This document shows positions 7,479 through 14,791 of a stretch of 16,646 nucleotides of DNA, in pieces; position 1 is the first letter of the stretch; the number at the start of each line of letters is the position of its first letter. Below the pieces are notes generated by a model. That model did no database searches, was not told the origin of the DNA, and was given only the letters and a program-made list of their open reading frames with translations. This stretch comes from FEN-987 sp049521055 (GTDB lineage: Archaea > Thermoproteota > Bathyarchaeia > 40CM-2-53-6), in contig JBEKPE010000035.1 in assembly GCA_049521055.1 (NCBI GenBank), positions 1-16,646 on the forward strand, given 5' to 3'. The position numbers and the translations under genes were made by a program.

Positions 7479-7942
7479 GCCTGACCTACTTGGCCAGGAA
7501 AAACATACGTCGTTACCGTCGTAGTCGTGATCGGAAGACCAATTGTACGTTGAGAGGGTTGGGAGCTGGCCTTCTCAACGTAATCCACCAAACCGTAGCC
7601 GGGATAGTCAATGAATCTCTTTTCCAGTCTGGAGTAAAACCTCTTCGCGATAGCTCTCTCGATCGTTGTCCCCGCTTTCCCAAAGTTAGCGTGAAGGATA
7701 TCGCAGAATTCACCTAACCTCTGCGGCATCTCTTCCCTTGCCATGTAACATTTCCTCTCCAAATGGTCGTAAATCGCTTCTCTCGCACGTCGCCCAAGTA
7801 AGTCAGCGAGCGTCTGATCAATGGCTTCGAGGAGCAAGAGTTCATGGTCTTTTGCTTTGATTTCGGAGGCGTTTATTCGGATACAAGCACCGGACTCAGC
7901 ATTTGCCGGCTCTGTTTCCTCGTTGGGTTTAGTGTCTAACAT
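7475..7942 (-). CDS. NitrOD5/DUF3227-like helical domain protein
   Basis: 155 residues. A predicted all-helical core at about 33-125 contains LLLEAIDQTLADLLG, AREAIYDHLERK, EEMPQRLGEFCDIL and a final LVDYVEKA. This resembles the NitrOD5 (Nitrosopumilus output domain 5) or DUF3227-type domains of Thaumarchaeota, where such domains can be single or attached to sensors; the assignment is from memory of the pattern. No kinase, receiver or other sensor domain is present. The N-terminal 30 and C-terminal 30 residues are polar and probably disordered (a Thr run, TTTTVTT). ATG 7942 is the start; a TTAAAT-like box lies about 32 bp upstream. Stop TAA. Confidence 0.6.
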   Translation of the reverse strand: MLDTKPNEETEPANAESGACIRINASEIKAKDHELLLLEAIDQTLADLLGRRAREAIYDHLERKCYMAREEMPQRLGEFCDILHANFGKAGTTIERAIAKRFYSRLEKRFIDYPGYGLVDYVEKASSQPSQRTIGLPITTTTVTTYVFPGQVGQA

Positions 7943-8051
7943 GGGCGCTCAAAGACGCCTACGGGAGACAGCTGATTTAAGCGGATTAGCCTATTTTCAG
8001 GCCGTAAGGGCGAAATCTCTAAACTAATCACCGTTTTCCGGCATAGAACTG

Positions 8052-8057
8052 CATATA
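8052..8057 (+). promoter_or_regulatory. TATA-like box for the M24 peptidase
   Basis: CATATA is centred 28 bp before the GTG at 8083, the spacing expected for a leaderless archaeal transcript. Confidence 0.45.
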
Positions 8058-8082
8058 GCGAATGTAGAGGTATGCGAGGGCA

Positions 8083-9189
8083 GTGAATGGCTTGCTGAAT
8101 CAATATTCCGATAGGTTTGGCAAATTGCAGCTGAAGGCTCATGAAAAACGGCTCGATGGCGTAATTCTTGTTCCTGGGCCGAACCTGAGGTACTACACCG
8201 GAGGGAACTCGCTCCTCTTGGAAAGGCCGTTCTTCATGGCTGTGCCCGCCGTTGGCGAACCGCATCTGGTAACGCCCACACTCGAATCCGGCCCATATCT
8301 GAGGTCACCCCTGAAGATCATCATCCACAGTTGGACTGATGCCGATGGCCCTTCGAAGTCGATTGAAGAGACAGTCAAGCAGCTAAAGTTGAATGGCAAG
8401 TGGGGGCTGCAGGGGGACATGCCCTACAGGTTCATCGATGCAATTCTCAAGTTTGCACAACCTCAGTTTGAAAACGCCGAGTCTATCCTGCAGAACCTTA
8501 GAGCCGTGAAAGATGCGCAGGAGGTGGCGCTGCTAACGCGCGCGGCGAAGATCATATCCAAATCTTTCCTAAAGATTCCCGCCATGCTCAAAGCTGGAAT
8601 TAGCGAGCTGGAACTCGCGCAGAAGATTGGTGGCGAGATGCGTGTGAACGGCGCAAATTCTACTCCTGATGTTCTAGTCCAGTCCGGCCCGATGGCTGCT
8701 GATGGACATCATTTGCCGTCCGAGAGAAAACTGAAGCGAAAGGAGAGCATAGTTATCGATGCAACCTGCACCTATGGAGGCTACTTCGCTGACATAACAC
8801 GTACGTTCATGATAGGTAGGGATCCGGCCTTTGAACGGCTGTACGAGAGTGTGCTCGAAGCCGAAGTTGAAGCAGTTCACGCGTCCCGCGCCGGTGTAAC
8901 ATCGGGCTCGATAGACGAAGCTGCCAGAGGGTGTCTTCGCAGGAAAGGCCTGGACAAGTATTTTGTTCATCGAACTGGCCATGGGTTGGGTTTGGAGGTT
9001 CACGAGGCGCCATACATAGTCCCGGGTGGGATCGAAGTCATCCGACCAGGGATGGCCTTTACGATCGAACCGGGAGCCTACATGCAAGGAAAGACTGGAA
9101 TCAGAATTGAGGACGATCTAATATCCACCGAGCAAAACAGCAAGGTGTTGACTAGGACAGTTCCAAATGCATTCGACTGGTGGAACTGA
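8083..9189 (+). CDS. M24 family Xaa-Pro aminopeptidase/dipeptidase
   Basis: A 368-residue cytoplasmic metallopeptidase with a creatinase-like N-terminal domain (about 1-140) and a pitta-bread M24 domain (about 145-360). All five metal ligands are in place: Asp226 and Asp237 (IDATCTYGGYFADITRT), His300 (HRTGHGLGLEVHE), Glu329 (FTIEPG) and Glu343 (RIEDD). The auxiliary histidines 210 and 307 are also present. This supports an active enzyme removing N-terminal residues before proline or cleaving X-Pro dipeptides; the exact class cannot be told. GTG 8083 fits the upstream TATA spacing. The N-terminal LVPGPNLRYYTG and the full length match the family. It converges on the acetyltransferase gene with 30 bp between stops. 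Confidence 0.95.
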   Translation: MNGLLNQYSDRFGKLQLKAHEKRLDGVILVPGPNLRYYTGGNSLLLERPFFMAVPAVGEPHLVTPTLESGPYLRSPLKIIIHSWTDADGPSKSIEETVKQLKLNGKWGLQGDMPYRFIDAILKFAQPQFENAESILQNLRAVKDAQEVALLTRAAKIISKSFLKIPAMLKAGISELELAQKIGGEMRVNGANSTPDVLVQSGPMAADGHHLPSERKLKRKESIVIDATCTYGGYFADITRTFMIGRDPAFERLYESVLEAEVEAVHASRAGVTSGSIDEAARGCLRRKGLDKYFVHRTGHGLGLEVHEAPYIVPGGIEVIRPGMAFTIEPGAYMQGKTGIRIEDDLISTEQNSKVLTRTVPNAFDWWN

Positions 9190-9219
9190 AACGCAACGGA
9201 GAGGGAAGCTGAGCGGGGC

Positions 9220-10071
9220 TCATTGGTGGGTTGAGGCAAGGATGCAACTTAGACATTCCGGCCTTCCGCAGGTAAGGGCCATTGAGTCTTCGTGGAGAAC
9301 CTTCTCCGCGACCTGAACCAATCCCCGCATCGAGTAGAGCGTTGCGGTCGCCAATCCGATTTGAGTCTCCTTGAGCTTCTGCGAGCCAAAACGTTCCGCC
9401 AACTTCTTGAAACCTCCACCGCATCCCATCGCCGTTACATCAACCCATTCCTGTCCCTTCGAGGTAATGGTTAGTGCACGTTCCTTAACGAACTTCGAGG
9501 GAGTCAACCTTTGCTCTGCTACATGAATCGCGGAAACCGACTCCAACCCGACTCCAACAGTCAGAACGGCGGGGTCTTCTTTGAGAAAGGCCTTGAGAGG
9601 CTGCAGTGGATCATCGGTGGAATATTCACGAACAAGCTTGTCTGAGTTTTCGCCCACCGCTACAAAAGAATATGCGGGATGCCTGCTCCTTCTCGACGAT
9701 GGCCAACTGCATAACCGGTACGCAATTTCGCCCATATCCTTGTCAGGTTGCAATTCGGAGATGAAGGGCAGGTGGCGGCTCTCTTTTCCTTCGCACCAAC
9801 ACCCTGCTTTTGTGTAATTATCATGCGTCGAACTGTGCCGAGTTACTGAGGTGAAAGTGGGCATGAAGAGTATGCCATTCTTCCCAATATTCTTCAGTAG
9901 TCGGTGTAGAACCATCGCAGCCCCACCATCGACGGTCCCAATACTCTCCAACGAAGCGTGCATCATAATGCGATCTCCTTCTTCTAATCCAAGGCGACGA
10001 AATCCATCGCTCAATTCATCGGGCAGAACCCGCGGGATCGCCGATCCGTCATCTGGCGCGCGTTCAATCAA
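9220..10071 (-). CDS. AAC(3)-family N-acetyltransferase
   Basis: A 283-residue member of the aminoglycoside 3-N-acetyltransferase (antibiotic NAT, YokD-like) family, using acetyl-CoA to acetylate an amine. Visible family blocks: MMHASLESIG at 36-45, FMPTFTS at 69-75, SRHPAYSFVAVG at 129-140 and VGLESVSAIHVAE at 174-186, with His183 and Glu186 in the active-site position. The C-terminus carries a cysteine cluster, CGRPECLSC (268-276), seen in some members and possibly metal-binding. Many members act on unknown natural substrates, so resistance is not implied. It starts at TTG 10071, 16 bp after the DUF429 gene, so the two are probably co-transcribed. Stop TGA. Confidence 0.9.
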   Translation of the reverse strand: MIERAPDDGSAIPRVLPDELSDGFRRLGLEEGDRIMMHASLESIGTVDGGAAMVLHRLLKNIGKNGILFMPTFTSVTRHSSTHDNYTKAGCWCEGKESRHLPFISELQPDKDMGEIAYRLCSWPSSRRSRHPAYSFVAVGENSDKLVREYSTDDPLQPLKAFLKEDPAVLTVGVGLESVSAIHVAEQRLTPSKFVKERALTITSKGQEWVDVTAMGCGGGFKKLAERFGSQKLKETQIGLATATLYSMRGLVQVAEKVLHEDSMALTCGRPECLSCILASTHQ

Positions 10072-10087
10072 GGTTTGTCAAAGCCTT

Positions 10088-10684
10088 CTAGGTCCTGGGG
10101 AGTATCATCATTATTTCGGAGGGATCCCCTATCGCCACGTAGTGCCCTTCCCCGTATTGTTTAGCTACCAAGGCGCAGTTTATCGCGTCCAGTTCATCCC
10201 CTGTTAAGTTCCTAGTCAAAATATCTCCGCTGCAACCTATCTTTTTCAATGACTCCTGCAGCTCTCCTAAGCCGTATTGTTTTCTTGGAATGCCGAGTAG
10301 GTCTTGAGCCGCGCCAGGATATGTTTCGATCACGTCGACGTGAAGCCGTTCAATTTTCTTGAGAAGCCGCATACCCCGCGATGTAAGTGTCCTCATCGGC
10401 CCGAGCGTAATCGGAAAGAACCTGATCCCCATCTCCCTTAAAACAAGATCACAGGCTCGAAAATGTGAACGGCCTCGACAATGCTCCCCTAAACAGTGTC
10501 TGCCAAGAGGCAGGGCGAGTGGTGCATCTATCGCAACGACCTTCGTCCCGCTTCTCTTAACGATGGAGAGAATTTCAGCATCTGAGTGAACAACGGAGCA
10601 GGTTACGCGTAGCTTCTGATTGATTATGCAGACGCCGGTTGGACGAGTGTATACCCCAGCCAAATCCAAACCGAGATAGTTCAC
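10088..10684 (-). CDS. DUF429 family protein, RNase H-like fold
   Basis: 198 residues. DUF429 proteins are predicted to adopt an RNase H-like fold with nuclease-like acidic residues. Here these are Asp7 (LGLDLAG), Asp53 (VVAIDAPLALP), Glu120 (VIETYPGA) and Asp163/Asp166 (TGDELDA). Cysteines in GRHCLGEHCRGR (61-72) might bind metal. Activity is undemonstrated for most of the family. GTG 10684 was chosen because GGTGA, complementary to the 16S tail, sits a few bases upstream. It lies 40 bp after the exporter gene and 16 bp before the acetyltransferase, all on one strand. Stop TAG, with TGA eight codons on. Confidence 0.85.
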   Translation of the reverse strand: MNYLGLDLAGVYTRPTGVCIINQKLRVTCSVVHSDAEILSIVKRSGTKVVAIDAPLALPLGRHCLGEHCRGRSHFRACDLVLREMGIRFFPITLGPMRTLTSRGMRLLKKIERLHVDVIETYPGAAQDLLGIPRKQYGLGELQESLKKIGCSGDILTRNLTGDELDAINCALVAKQYGEGHYVAIGDPSEIMMILPRT

Positions 10685-10724
10685 TCTTCACCAGCCTCAA
10701 TCATGCATGTAGGGACGGTTCTGA

Positions 10725-11366
10725 TTAAAGTGCCACCAAGATTGCGAGCCCGATCAGGATAAGAGCGGGCAGAGTGCGCTGAATACGGGAGAAGGCTGAT
10801 CGTTTCTTAAGCGAGTCCCCGACGCGCCCTGCCAAAGTCGCTACCAACACGTTCACGCTCGTTCCTGACGTATCGAACATTAATCCCAACAGGACTAGTT
10901 GAAGTGCGATTTGGCCTTTCGATTGGTCCACGAACTGGGGAAGGAAGACTAAGAAGAAAAGTGCCACTTTCGGGTTGAGGACATTTGTCGTCACTCCTTG
11001 GCGAAAGACGCAGCGAAGAGGCAAATGAACGGGTTTACCTTCCGCTGTCCCACGCGTCTTCACGACCTTCGCGAACAGCATCCGAAATCCCAAGTAGGCA
11101 AGGTATAGAGCCACTGCGTATCTGATCGCGTTGAACAATATTGACAATGAAAACAGTAGGGCGGAAAGGCCAAGAGCGGTCACAAGGGTGTAGACCAGAG
11201 TTCCTACGCCAATTCCCAACGCAGACACGATTCCACCCCTTCTCCCTTGCTCCAAGCTTCGGGAGATTACGTAGAGCATGTCGGGCCCTGGGGAGACGTT
11301 CAACGCTAATGCGGCTGCCAAGAATAACAGCAGCGGCGCCGCAGTCTACAACATCGTAATCTCCAT
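10725..11366 (-). CDS. LysE/RhtB-type amino-acid exporter with an in-frame TAG at codon 7
   Basis: About 213 codons from ATG 11366, in the range of LysE/RhtB exporters. The family block NVSPGPDMLYVISRSLEQG is intact, six hydrophobic helices follow, and TTNVLNPKVALFFLVFLPQF matches the helix 4 region. Substrate (an amino acid or small metabolite) is unknown. The reading from ATG 11366 is MEITML, TAG, then TAAPLLLFLAAALALNV without further interruption. The ATG sits 28 bp from the AATATAA box, supporting a leaderless start there. If TAG stops translation, the only later start before the family motif is TTG 11321, giving 198 residues with a shortened first helix. Stop TAA. Confidence 0.85.
11346..11348 (-). 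other. In-frame TAG codon in the LysE-type gene
   Basis: Codon 7 counting from ATG 11366. Trp (TGG) would be a natural residue at this site in the first helix. The frame upstream (MEITML) and downstream (TAAPLLLFLAA) both look like the normal start of this family. Confidence 0.8.
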
Positions 11367-11390
11367 CCACAAATGATCGGAACCGCTGGG

Positions 11391-11397
11391 TTATATT
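11391..11397 (-). promoter_or_regulatory. TATA box for the LysE/DUF429/AAC(3) operon
   Basis: On the minus strand this reads AATATAA, centred 28 bp before ATG 11366. It predicts transcription starting at or within a base or two of that ATG. Confidence 0.55.
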
Positions 11398-11509
11398 GCG
11401 TGCCGATTAGCCACTGGGTTCTGGAAGCGCGTGACTATCAAGAGCATTCTGCTAATATGATTCAGAATTGAATGCAAGCGATCGCCCTATTTTTCGATGG
11501 CTGTGTTCA

Positions 11510-11541
11510 ATTCCCGCAGAAGGGAATCATCTTTTTGCGGG
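11510..11541. repeat. Two overlapping, mutually exclusive hairpins
   Basis: ATTCCC (11510-11515) pairs with GGGAAT (11522-11527), while CCCGCA (11513-11518) pairs with TGCGGG (11536-11541). The arms share bases, so only one hairpin can form. It lies upstream of the predicted FUN14 promoter, between divergent genes, where no transcript is known. Chance is possible. Confidence 0.3.
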
Positions 11542-11555
11542 CGACGGTGTCGAAC

Positions 11556-11562
11556 GTTTATT
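11556..11562 (+). promoter_or_regulatory. TATA-like box for the FUN14-like gene
   Basis: GTTTATT is centred 28 bp before TTG 11587 and 34 bp before GTG 11593, supporting a leaderless or near-leaderless start. A second T/A-rich box, CTTTTATTT at 11580-11588, is too close to the start to serve it. Confidence 0.4.
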
Positions 11563-11586
11563 GCGCCAGAGTGAAGGCGCTTTTAT

Positions 11587-11931
11587 TTGCCCGTGCTCCG
11601 ATTGGACAACAGTGGCCTAGCAACATTACTGGTTAGCCAAGTCGGCTTTGGGGGAACATTGGGATTTCTGTTAGGCTACGGTTTGAAAAAAGTAGCCGCA
11701 ATAGTCCTCAAGATCGTAGCCCTCATCTCAGGACTCTTCATGCTGGGCCTCACATGGCTGGCGTCTATAGGGGTCATCACAGTCAACTTTAACTCATTTG
11801 CAAATGCCGCAGGCAACACATTCGCCAATTCGCTGACAGCAATCGTCGGTTCTCTGGCATTTCTCGCCCAAGTGTTTCCAATGGGCGGCAGTTTCGGGCT
11901 AGGCTTCTATCTAGGGGCCAAGAAAGGTTAA
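11587..11931 (+). CDS. FUN14-like small membrane protein
   Basis: A 114-residue membrane protein. Glycine-rich GFGGTLGFLLGYGLKK at 20-35, then a long hydrophobic segment and a C-terminal GGSFGLGFYLGAKKG, match the FUN14 family pattern (about 100 residues, GxxxG helices, KK after the first helix). Eukaryotic FUNDC1 is a mitophagy receptor, but the role of prokaryotic members is unknown. Three hydrophobic segments are likely. TTG 11587 fits the TATA spacing best; GTG 11593 is nearly as good. It ends in TAA, about 60 bp before the thioredoxin-like gene, which has its own promoter. Confidence 0.75.
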   Translation: MPVLRLDNSGLATLLVSQVGFGGTLGFLLGYGLKKVAAIVLKIVALISGLFMLGLTWLASIGVITVNFNSFANAAGNTFANSLTAIVGSLAFLAQVFPMGGSFGLGFYLGAKKG

Positions 11932-11962
11932 TCCAGATTTCGGCGCAGAACCTGAGGCGTTC

Positions 11963-11968
11963 TTTATA
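11963..11968 (+). promoter_or_regulatory. TATA box of the thioredoxin-like gene
   Basis: TTTATA centred 27 bp before ATG 11993. This is the clearest archaeal leaderless promoter in the window. Confidence 0.65.
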
Positions 11969-11992
11969 GAAGATAGGACCCCAATCCTCGTC

Positions 11993-12406
11993 ATGCCAAC
12001 GACCCGCTTAACCTATGACGACTTTACTAGTGGATTCCAAGGGACCAGCGGCGAACCTTTCGCAACTCTAGTCCAGCTGGACAAAGTCGTTTACGTTTAT
12101 GCGCTTACTCGTGACCGATGCGCGGGGTGTGAAGGTCAGAAGCCTCTCTTCGAGAAGCTGGCAGATACGTCCGAGGATCGATACGGGAGTAAGGTGAAGT
12201 TTACGGCGATTCATGTCGCTGAGGCCGCAAATTCCCGACAAAGACTACAGGATCTTCGACGCGTGCTGAAGTTCGCCGCGTACCCCACTTATCTAATCCT
12301 CATCAAAACTGAAGTTGGAATTGTCGAGGCTTATCGTGGTGTAGAACCTCCGATGGATGAGATCGCGCGGAACATCACCACCGCCATCGAACTAGTCAAC
12401 CCCTAG
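11993..12406 (+). CDS. Thioredoxin-fold protein with CxxC
   Basis: 137 residues, cytoplasmic (no signal peptide). The fold is suggested by a strand KVVYVYALTR, the redox motif C43-A-G-C46, a central strand VKFTAIHVAE, and cis-proline Pro98 in AAYPTYLIL, which packs against the CxxC in thioredoxins. The motif differs from the thioredoxin WCGPC (here RCAGC), so it is probably a divergent thiol-disulfide oxidoreductase whose partner is not visible. It starts at ATG 11993 from a leaderless promoter. It ends in TAG with no backup stop for at least 60 codons, so TAG must terminate here. The next gene converges 20 bp away. Confidence 0.8.
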   Translation: MPTTRLTYDDFTSGFQGTSGEPFATLVQLDKVVYVYALTRDRCAGCEGQKPLFEKLADTSEDRYGSKVKFTAIHVAEAANSRQRLQDLRRVLKFAAYPTYLILIKTEVGIVEAYRGVEPPMDEIARNITTAIELVNP

Positions 12407-12426
12407 CCATTCGATCCCGGGCCGCG

Positions 12427-13317
12427 TTACAGGAAGCGGCCGCTAGGTTTCAGAGTCAGGTATACGCCCCCCAATATGAGCACTGCACCCAACCCTATGC
12501 TTGGATCAGGAACTTCTCCTAGAACCAACCACCCAAGCAATAATGCCAAGATTGGCGTGATGAACGCGAGGAGCGATGTGTTGGTGGCTGTGGTTCGTGT
12601 GAGAAGCCAGTAAAGTCCCACGAATGCCAAGGCAGAACCGACGATGCCGAGGTATAAAATCGTCCCGATGGCAAGAACTGTGAAATGCATTGGGATGCTC
12701 GATTCTGTTAGAAGACCTAGGGCGGATAACGCCAGAGAACAAATCGCAGATTGAACCAGAACGTTTACGGACGGGTCAATTTTGTTCGCATATCGTTTTG
12801 CGACAACATTAGCCAGAGCGGCTGAAGCCGTACTCCCGACTACCGCAACGCTCCCGAGGAAAGAGGTACCGATAGCAAAGTTTTGAATCGTTACGTCTCG
12901 CCAGAAAATTGCTATCAAACCAGCGAAAGACGCTACAATTCCCACAGCCTTTACTTGAGTTAACTTCTCCTCGGTAAGAAAGTGGGCGAATATAACGACG
13001 AAAAATGTGAGCGTAGCGAATAGAATCGCCGCTAGGCCGGAGGAAATGTATTGTTCGCCCCAGAACACGAGGCCATACGGAATGGTCAACTGAAAAATGC
13101 CTAGGAATACCATCAAATACCAAGAGGACCGTCCGCTCGGGATCCTAGCGTGAAGGACCTTCGCTAGGACGAACAGCACGACTGTTGCTGCCGCGAATCG
13201 GAGCCCCGCGAACGTGAAGGGAGGAAGGAAGTCAAGACCGATTTTGATACCAAGCCAGGTGGAACCCCAGATGAGGCATAGAGCAGCAAAAACCAGTGAC
13301 GGCCCCTTAGACGACAT
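12427..13317 (-). CDS. EamA/DMT-family transporter
   Basis: A 296-residue drug/metabolite transporter with ten hydrophobic segments in two EamA repeats. Repeat one opens with LIWGSTWLGIKIGL (14-27) and contains GLVFWGEQYISSGLAAIL. Repeat two contains LYLGIVGSALAFVGLYWLL and ends in LLGWLVLGEVPDPSIGLGAVLILGG, all characteristic. Such proteins export metabolites or nucleotide sugars; the substrate is not predictable. It starts at ATG 13317, 58 bp after the flavoprotein stop on the same strand, with no clear TATA box between them, so it may be co-transcribed. Stop TAA. Confidence 0.9.
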   Translation of the reverse strand: MSSKGPSLVFAALCLIWGSTWLGIKIGLDFLPPFTFAGLRFAAATVVLFVLAKVLHARIPSGRSSWYLMVFLGIFQLTIPYGLVFWGEQYISSGLAAILFATLTFFVVIFAHFLTEEKLTQVKAVGIVASFAGLIAIFWRDVTIQNFAIGTSFLGSVAVVGSTASAALANVVAKRYANKIDPSVNVLVQSAICSLALSALGLLTESSIPMHFTVLAIGTILYLGIVGSALAFVGLYWLLTRTTATNTSLLAFITPILALLLGWLVLGEVPDPSIGLGAVLILGGVYLTLKPSGRFL

Positions 13318-13375
13318 CGATATGATTCTCGACGGTCTGGTAGCAGTTGACCGATTTGACGGTTGTGTACTTGGC

Positions 13376-14524
13376 TTAGCCGAACCAAGCGTTCATCCGT
13401 GCTTCAAGGAAGCGTTGTTTTTCGCGGAATCCATCCGCGCTTGGTGGAGTGGAGTCCCATGTTGGATTCGGTTCTGCGTAGAAGCTGGCGCGTACCGGCG
13501 TCGCCTTGCCGTCCCCGACCTCCATGAAACAGACGCCGTTTCCCTGAAATTCCTCCCGTGCTTTGGCACCTTCAATTTCCTCAATCAAGTTTGCAGCGAC
13601 CACCTTACCTTGTTCTTCAGCAAGGATTCCTGCGCGTGGCAACAATTGCCCCTTTGGGGTTCTGGGGCCAGCACAATCGCCTATCGCGTAAACTTGGGGA
13701 GTCGCTGTGGCCAATGTTCTAGCGTTAACAGGTATCCATCCTGACTGATCAGTTAAGCCCGCCTGTCTAACGACCGATGGCGAAACATGTGTCGGGACAG
13801 CGAAGAGGAGGTCGTGGGAAATCTCCTTTCCTCCTTCGGTTAGGACTGATCTTGATCGAATTTCTTTCACTCTCTCGGACGGGTGATACCCAATTCCTCT
13901 CTCGTCAAGAAGACGTTTAACCATCATTCCCGCTTCCGCGCCGAGGATCGTTAGGGGATGAGGCTCAGGCGTAACAATTTGGAGCTTGACGTTCTCTCTC
14001 ACCCCTTTCTTCCTGAGAACGTCGTCCATAATCATGGATGACTCGTAGGGTGCGGGTGGACATTTGAATGGCAATCCGCATACGAGGATTGTGATAGTGC
14101 CAGATGTTACCGAGCGGAGCTTATCTCTAATTTCTGCACATCCGCTTTCGGTGTACAAGTTCTTCGCGTACTGTGAGAACCCAGGTGTGGAATCGGGTGA
14201 GTAGTCCGCGCCTAGAGCGATTATTAGGTAGTCAAAGCTGAACTTTCGCTTACCGACAATGACCTCCTTCCGTGCTACATTTATCGACCTGACTTCTCCT
14301 TCGATGAAGTCTATTCCTTTCTTGGCAAGTAGTGTCCTATTCCCAGGATTATCTCCAACCTATCTCGTGCCGTTCAGCACCCAGAGTTTGGTGAGTCCCA
14401 TGAAGAAGAGAGGTTGCTTGTCGACGATCGTTATCTTGTGCTCGGACCTTAGTCCGCTGCGAAGAGTGTGCGCTGCGGCGAGGCCGCCGAATCCGGCGCC
14501 CAGAATTAGTATTTGCTTACCCAA
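13376..14524 (-). CDS. SQR-like FAD/NAD(P) oxidoreductase with an in-frame TAG at codon 55
   Basis: About 382 codons from TTG 14524, the only start between the upstream TAA and the FAD-binding motif. MGKQILILGAGFGGLAAAH gives the dinucleotide-binding GxGxxGG, then ITIVDKQPLFFMGLTKLW. Further blocks are FDYLIIALGADYSP, CGLPFKCPPAPYE with Cys149 and Cys155, and YAIGDCAGP at about 280-287. These match sulfide:quinone reductase-like and flavocytochrome-c-sulfide-dehydrogenase-like flavoproteins, which pass electrons to quinone or a partner protein. The frame is continuous except for TAG at 14360-14362. A restart at TTG 14158 would give 260 residues lacking the FAD motif and so probably no function. 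Stop TAA. Confidence 0.85.
14360..14362 (-). other. In-frame TAG codon in the SQR-like gene
   Basis: Codon 55 from TTG 14524, between VLNGTR and VGDNPGNRTLLA. The reading frame on both sides aligns to the family without a shift. AAG or CAG would differ by one base. Confidence 0.8.
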
Positions 14525-14581
14525 AGCAAGTCTACAGGGACTAAGTATTCCTAGACCTTAGAAAAGTTACTCGATTTGAGG

Positions 14582-14791
14582 CTAATCCTCATCAATCTGG
14601 CGAATATCGAATACAACGACTGAAACTCTTTTCCCGCATCCTCGCCTCCCGATTTTCGGGCAGAAGATGAAGTTCTCGAGGATCTGGCCGACATTGGTAA
14701 TGGCCGAAGTATCAAAGGCATCATATTTACTGTCGAATTTCGCTTTGCATTCCATGCATCTTAACCTTACATGGGCTGTCTGTTGACTCAT
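14582..14791 (-). CDS. Small zinc-ribbon-like protein
   Basis: 69 residues from ATG 14791. Two cysteine pairs, CMEC and a later CPKIGRRGC, are spaced like a zinc ribbon in which the second pair is split by five or more residues. Between them lies a short acidic, helical stretch. Such small ribbons can bind nucleic acid or another protein; nothing nearby indicates which. The ATG was preferred over TTG 14833, which would add 14 residues with no family features. It lies 57 bp before the flavoprotein gene on the same strand. The stop is TAG, with TAA five codons later. Confidence 0.6.
   Translation of the reverse strand: MSQQTAHVRLRCMECKAKFDSKYDAFDTSAITNVGQILENFIFCPKIGRRGCGKRVSVVVFDIRQIDED

Noticed and set aside
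11035..11370. A 111-codon minus-strand frame overlapping the start of the LysE-type gene
   Set aside because: It shares the ATG region but is out of frame with the exporter; its translation (Arg-rich) shows no family features, while the other frame reads as the exporter.
1608..12406. Complete reassignment of TAG to a sense codon
   Set aside because: Readthrough of the TAG stops at 1608-1610 and 12404-12406 would add long antisense tails across neighbouring genes, so TAG must terminate in at least these two genes.
12434..12445. GCGGCCGC, a rare-cutter-like sequence suggesting a cloning junction
   Set aside because: It is coding sequence for the end of the EamA protein (SGR), both sides continue normally, and GC-rich 8-mers occur by chance.
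14259..14561. A 100-codon plus-strand frame opposite the N-terminus of the SQR-like gene
   Set aside because: The opposite strand encodes the FAD-binding region; this frame is its antisense shadow.
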